A DNA stretch of 64,000 bases. Origin: Rhizomicrobium sp. Lineage in GTDB: Bacteria > Pseudomonadota > Alphaproteobacteria > Micropepsales > Micropepsaceae. Shown here one piece after another: positions 62,662-64,000 of the stretch; position 1 is the stretch's first letter; every line of letters starts with the position of its first letter. A program made the position numbers and the translations under genes. Under the pieces are notes generated by a model, which was not told where the DNA came from, did no database searches, and saw nothing but the letters and a program-made list of their open reading frames with translations. Location: positions 4,502,756 to 4,566,755 of the forward strand of contig JBBCGJ010000001.1 in NCBI GenBank assembly GCA_037200985.1. The letters are read 5' to 3'.

Positions 62662-63696
62662 TCAGGCGATCTTCGGCACGTAGGGAAAGGTCGCCGACGG
62701 CTTGGCCGTGACCGATTCCTTGCCGATGCCGAGCCGGATGGGCGCGTTGGCCGCGATCGAGAACATGACGTCGGGCGCGTTGTCGGTCAGCGACCGCCCA
62801 TTCCACTCGGCCAGGCCGAACACCGCCGGCGTGCCCACGACATAGGGCAGCATGTTCGGGAAGAAGCGCTGGGCGACCGTCTCGCCATAGGCGCGCGGGC
62901 TCTCGGCGGTGCCGGTCGCGGCCACCATCGCGGCGATCGCCTTGGCGACCGTCTCGCCATAGGTCGCGAAATCGTCGGCGGGGCTGCCGGCATTGAGCCG
63001 GTCGCCGAGATCCTCGTTGAACTGCGTGAAGAGCGGATGGATCATCGGCAGGCCGATCCGGTTGATCGAACGCCAGCCGCCCGTGTCGGTGGCGAGCGTG
63101 GCCACGGCCCACACGCCGATCCGGCGCCGGCCGGGCGCGTCGGCGAGCAACTCGCTGTCCGGCAGCTCCAGCACGATGGAATAGACGGAGTGGCCGGCGA
63201 ACAGGTTCTTCGCCTTGGCCGGATCCCATCCGGTGAGATCGACCGGGGTGCCGTCCTGGAAGGCATGGCCGACGGCGTGCAGCACGTCCGGCTCGATCCA
63301 GAACGGATCGCCGGCACGGCCGGCCCAGATGCGCAATCCCTCGGGGGTCGTGACCGTCTCGCCGGTCGTTCCGCGGGCGACGATCGTGCCGGCCGCGTCG
63401 GGGTTGGCGGCATCCGCCCCTCTGAGGCGGCGCAGCGCATAAGCCTGGTTGCCCTGTTCGTCTCTCGGATCGAACGTCACGCGATAGGTCACGTCCTCGA
63501 CGGCATCGCCGTCGCGGTCGACCTTGAACTCATACATGCCCTCCGGGTGGTAGCCCGGCACCGGAACGGGTCCTGCGATCGAGTGGCAGACATTGATGGC
63601 GAACACCGTGCCCGTCTCGCCGCGGAACACGTAGAGATCGGTGATGTCGAGCCGGACATCCTGGCGGGCGAGCGGCGAATCGAGATGATGGGACAT
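62662..63696 (-). CDS. DUF4331 family protein
   Basis: 344 aa. The opening MSHHLDSPLARQDVRLDITDLYVF is the family signature, with conserved His and Asp residues that could bind metal. Other segments are YRVTFDPRDEQGNQAYALRR and RIGVWAVATL. There is no signal peptide, unlike many members. Function is unknown. It is followed by the NiCoT permease, which may hint at a metal link. Confidence 0.83.
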   Translation of the reverse strand: MSHHLDSPLARQDVRLDITDLYVFRGETGTVFAINVCHSIAGPVPVPGYHPEGMYEFKVDRDGDAVEDVTYRVTFDPRDEQGNQAYALRRLRGADAANPDAAGTIVARGTTGETVTTPEGLRIWAGRAGDPFWIEPDVLHAVGHAFQDGTPVDLTGWDPAKAKNLFAGHSVYSIVLELPDSELLADAPGRRRIGVWAVATLATDTGGWRSINRIGLPMIHPLFTQFNEDLGDRLNAGSPADDFATYGETVAKAIAAMVAATGTAESPRAYGETVAQRFFPNMLPYVVGTPAVFGLAEWNGRSLTDNAPDVMFSIAANAPIRLGIGKESVTAKPSATFPYVPKIA

Positions 63697-63726
63697 GATG
63701 GGCCTCCTGTGTCGCGCCGCGGCGCA

Positions 63727-64000
63727 TTAGCTTCGGATGAATGCCAGCAGATCGGGATTGATGACGTCGGCGTGGACGGTGAGCATGCCGTGCGGATAGC
63801 CCGGGTAGATCTTAAGCACCGCGCCCTTGATGCGCTTGGAGGAAAGTACGCCTGCGTCGGCGTAAGGCACGATCTGATCGTCGCTGCCGTGCAGTACCAG
63901 GGTCGGCACGTCGATGGCGCCGAGGTCCGCGTTGAAATCCGTCTCCGAGAAGGCCTTGACGCATTCGTAATGCGCGTTGGCCGCGCCCATCATGCCCTGC
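63727..64000 (-). CDS. Alpha/beta hydrolase (non-heme chloroperoxidase-like), C-terminal part
   Basis: The gene starts beyond base 64000; 91 codons are visible. The segment VPTLVLHGSDDQIVPYADAG carries the catalytic acid and YPGYPHGMLTVHADVINPDLLAF carries the late His (PHG). These match the C-terminus of chloroperoxidase/arylesterase-type hydrolases. It ends 30 bp before the DUF4331 start, so they probably form an operon. Confidence 0.82.
   Translation of the reverse strand, partial: QGMMGAANAHYECVKAFSETDFNADLGAIDVPTLVLHGSDDQIVPYADAGVLSSKRIKGAVLKIYPGYPHGMLTVHADVINPDLLAFIRS

Overview
The window is a GC-rich, densely packed bacterial chromosome segment with many 1-4 bp overlapping ORFs. Several features point to Alphaproteobacteria: an HWE/HisKA_2-type histidine kinase, PAS_5-family proteins, a DUF4167-type protein, a TonB receptor/tryptophan halogenase/SapC/cupin_8 sugar-uptake locus, LacI regulators with TGACAGCGCTGTCA-type operators, and GCGAGCGAAGCGA-containing intergenic palindromes. 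A Caulobacterales/Rhizomicrobium-like source is my best guess, but it was not tested. I saw no rRNA, tRNA, CRISPR array, IS element or prophage.

Layout: 1-3.7 kb holds a TerB-like C-terminus, a SixA-type phosphatase, an APH-type kinase, a cytosolic sulfatase and a GNAT enzyme. 4.1-9.1 kb is the prkA / yeaH (DUF444) / spoVR (ycgB) stress operon, with a palindromic repeat in each of its two gaps, followed by a tiny antisense-facing membrane protein. 9.5-15.4 kb holds a crotonase lacking both hydratase glutamates, a membrane protein, a VWA lipoprotein, a VOC protein and a K+/H+ antiporter. 15.3-20 kb holds an SDR, then an overlapping reverse operon pnuC-nadR kinase-acyltransferase (NAD precursor salvage), then a CNT nucleoside transporter. 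20-24 kb holds a luciferase-like monooxygenase, three tandem PAS_5 paralogues and an acyl-CoA dehydrogenase. 24-26.2 kb is an overlapping four-gene operon: FitA/FitB-type toxin-antitoxin, an Fe-S uracil-DNA-glycosylase homologue and a lipoprotein hydrolase. 26.4-28 kb is an unrecognised three-gene lipoprotein cluster. 28.1-30.7 kb is an ABC-2 exporter.

31-48.7 kb is a carbohydrate-utilisation region: two GH3 glycosidases, two LacI regulators, glucokinase, a TonB receptor, and a flavin-dependent halogenase/SapC/cupin_8 unit. Four palindromic operator-like sites sit in front of glk, the second GH3 gene and the TonB receptor. This predicts one regulon: uptake of an oligosaccharide by the receptor, cleavage by the GH3 enzymes and phosphorylation of glucose by Glk.

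48.9-64 kb holds small envelope or stress proteins (DUF4167-like, an RcnB-like protein with a 15-bp coding tandem repeat, two tiny secreted or membrane proteins), a Tat-type polysaccharide deacetylase, an N-terminally extended Crp/Fnr regulator and an HWE kinase. These are followed by an MFS/HlyD/OMF tripartite efflux operon, catalase-peroxidase KatG with a strong terminator, a NiCoT nickel/cobalt permease, a DUF4331 protein and the C-terminus of an alpha/beta hydrolase. All functional calls rest on reading motifs by eye; no database search was run.
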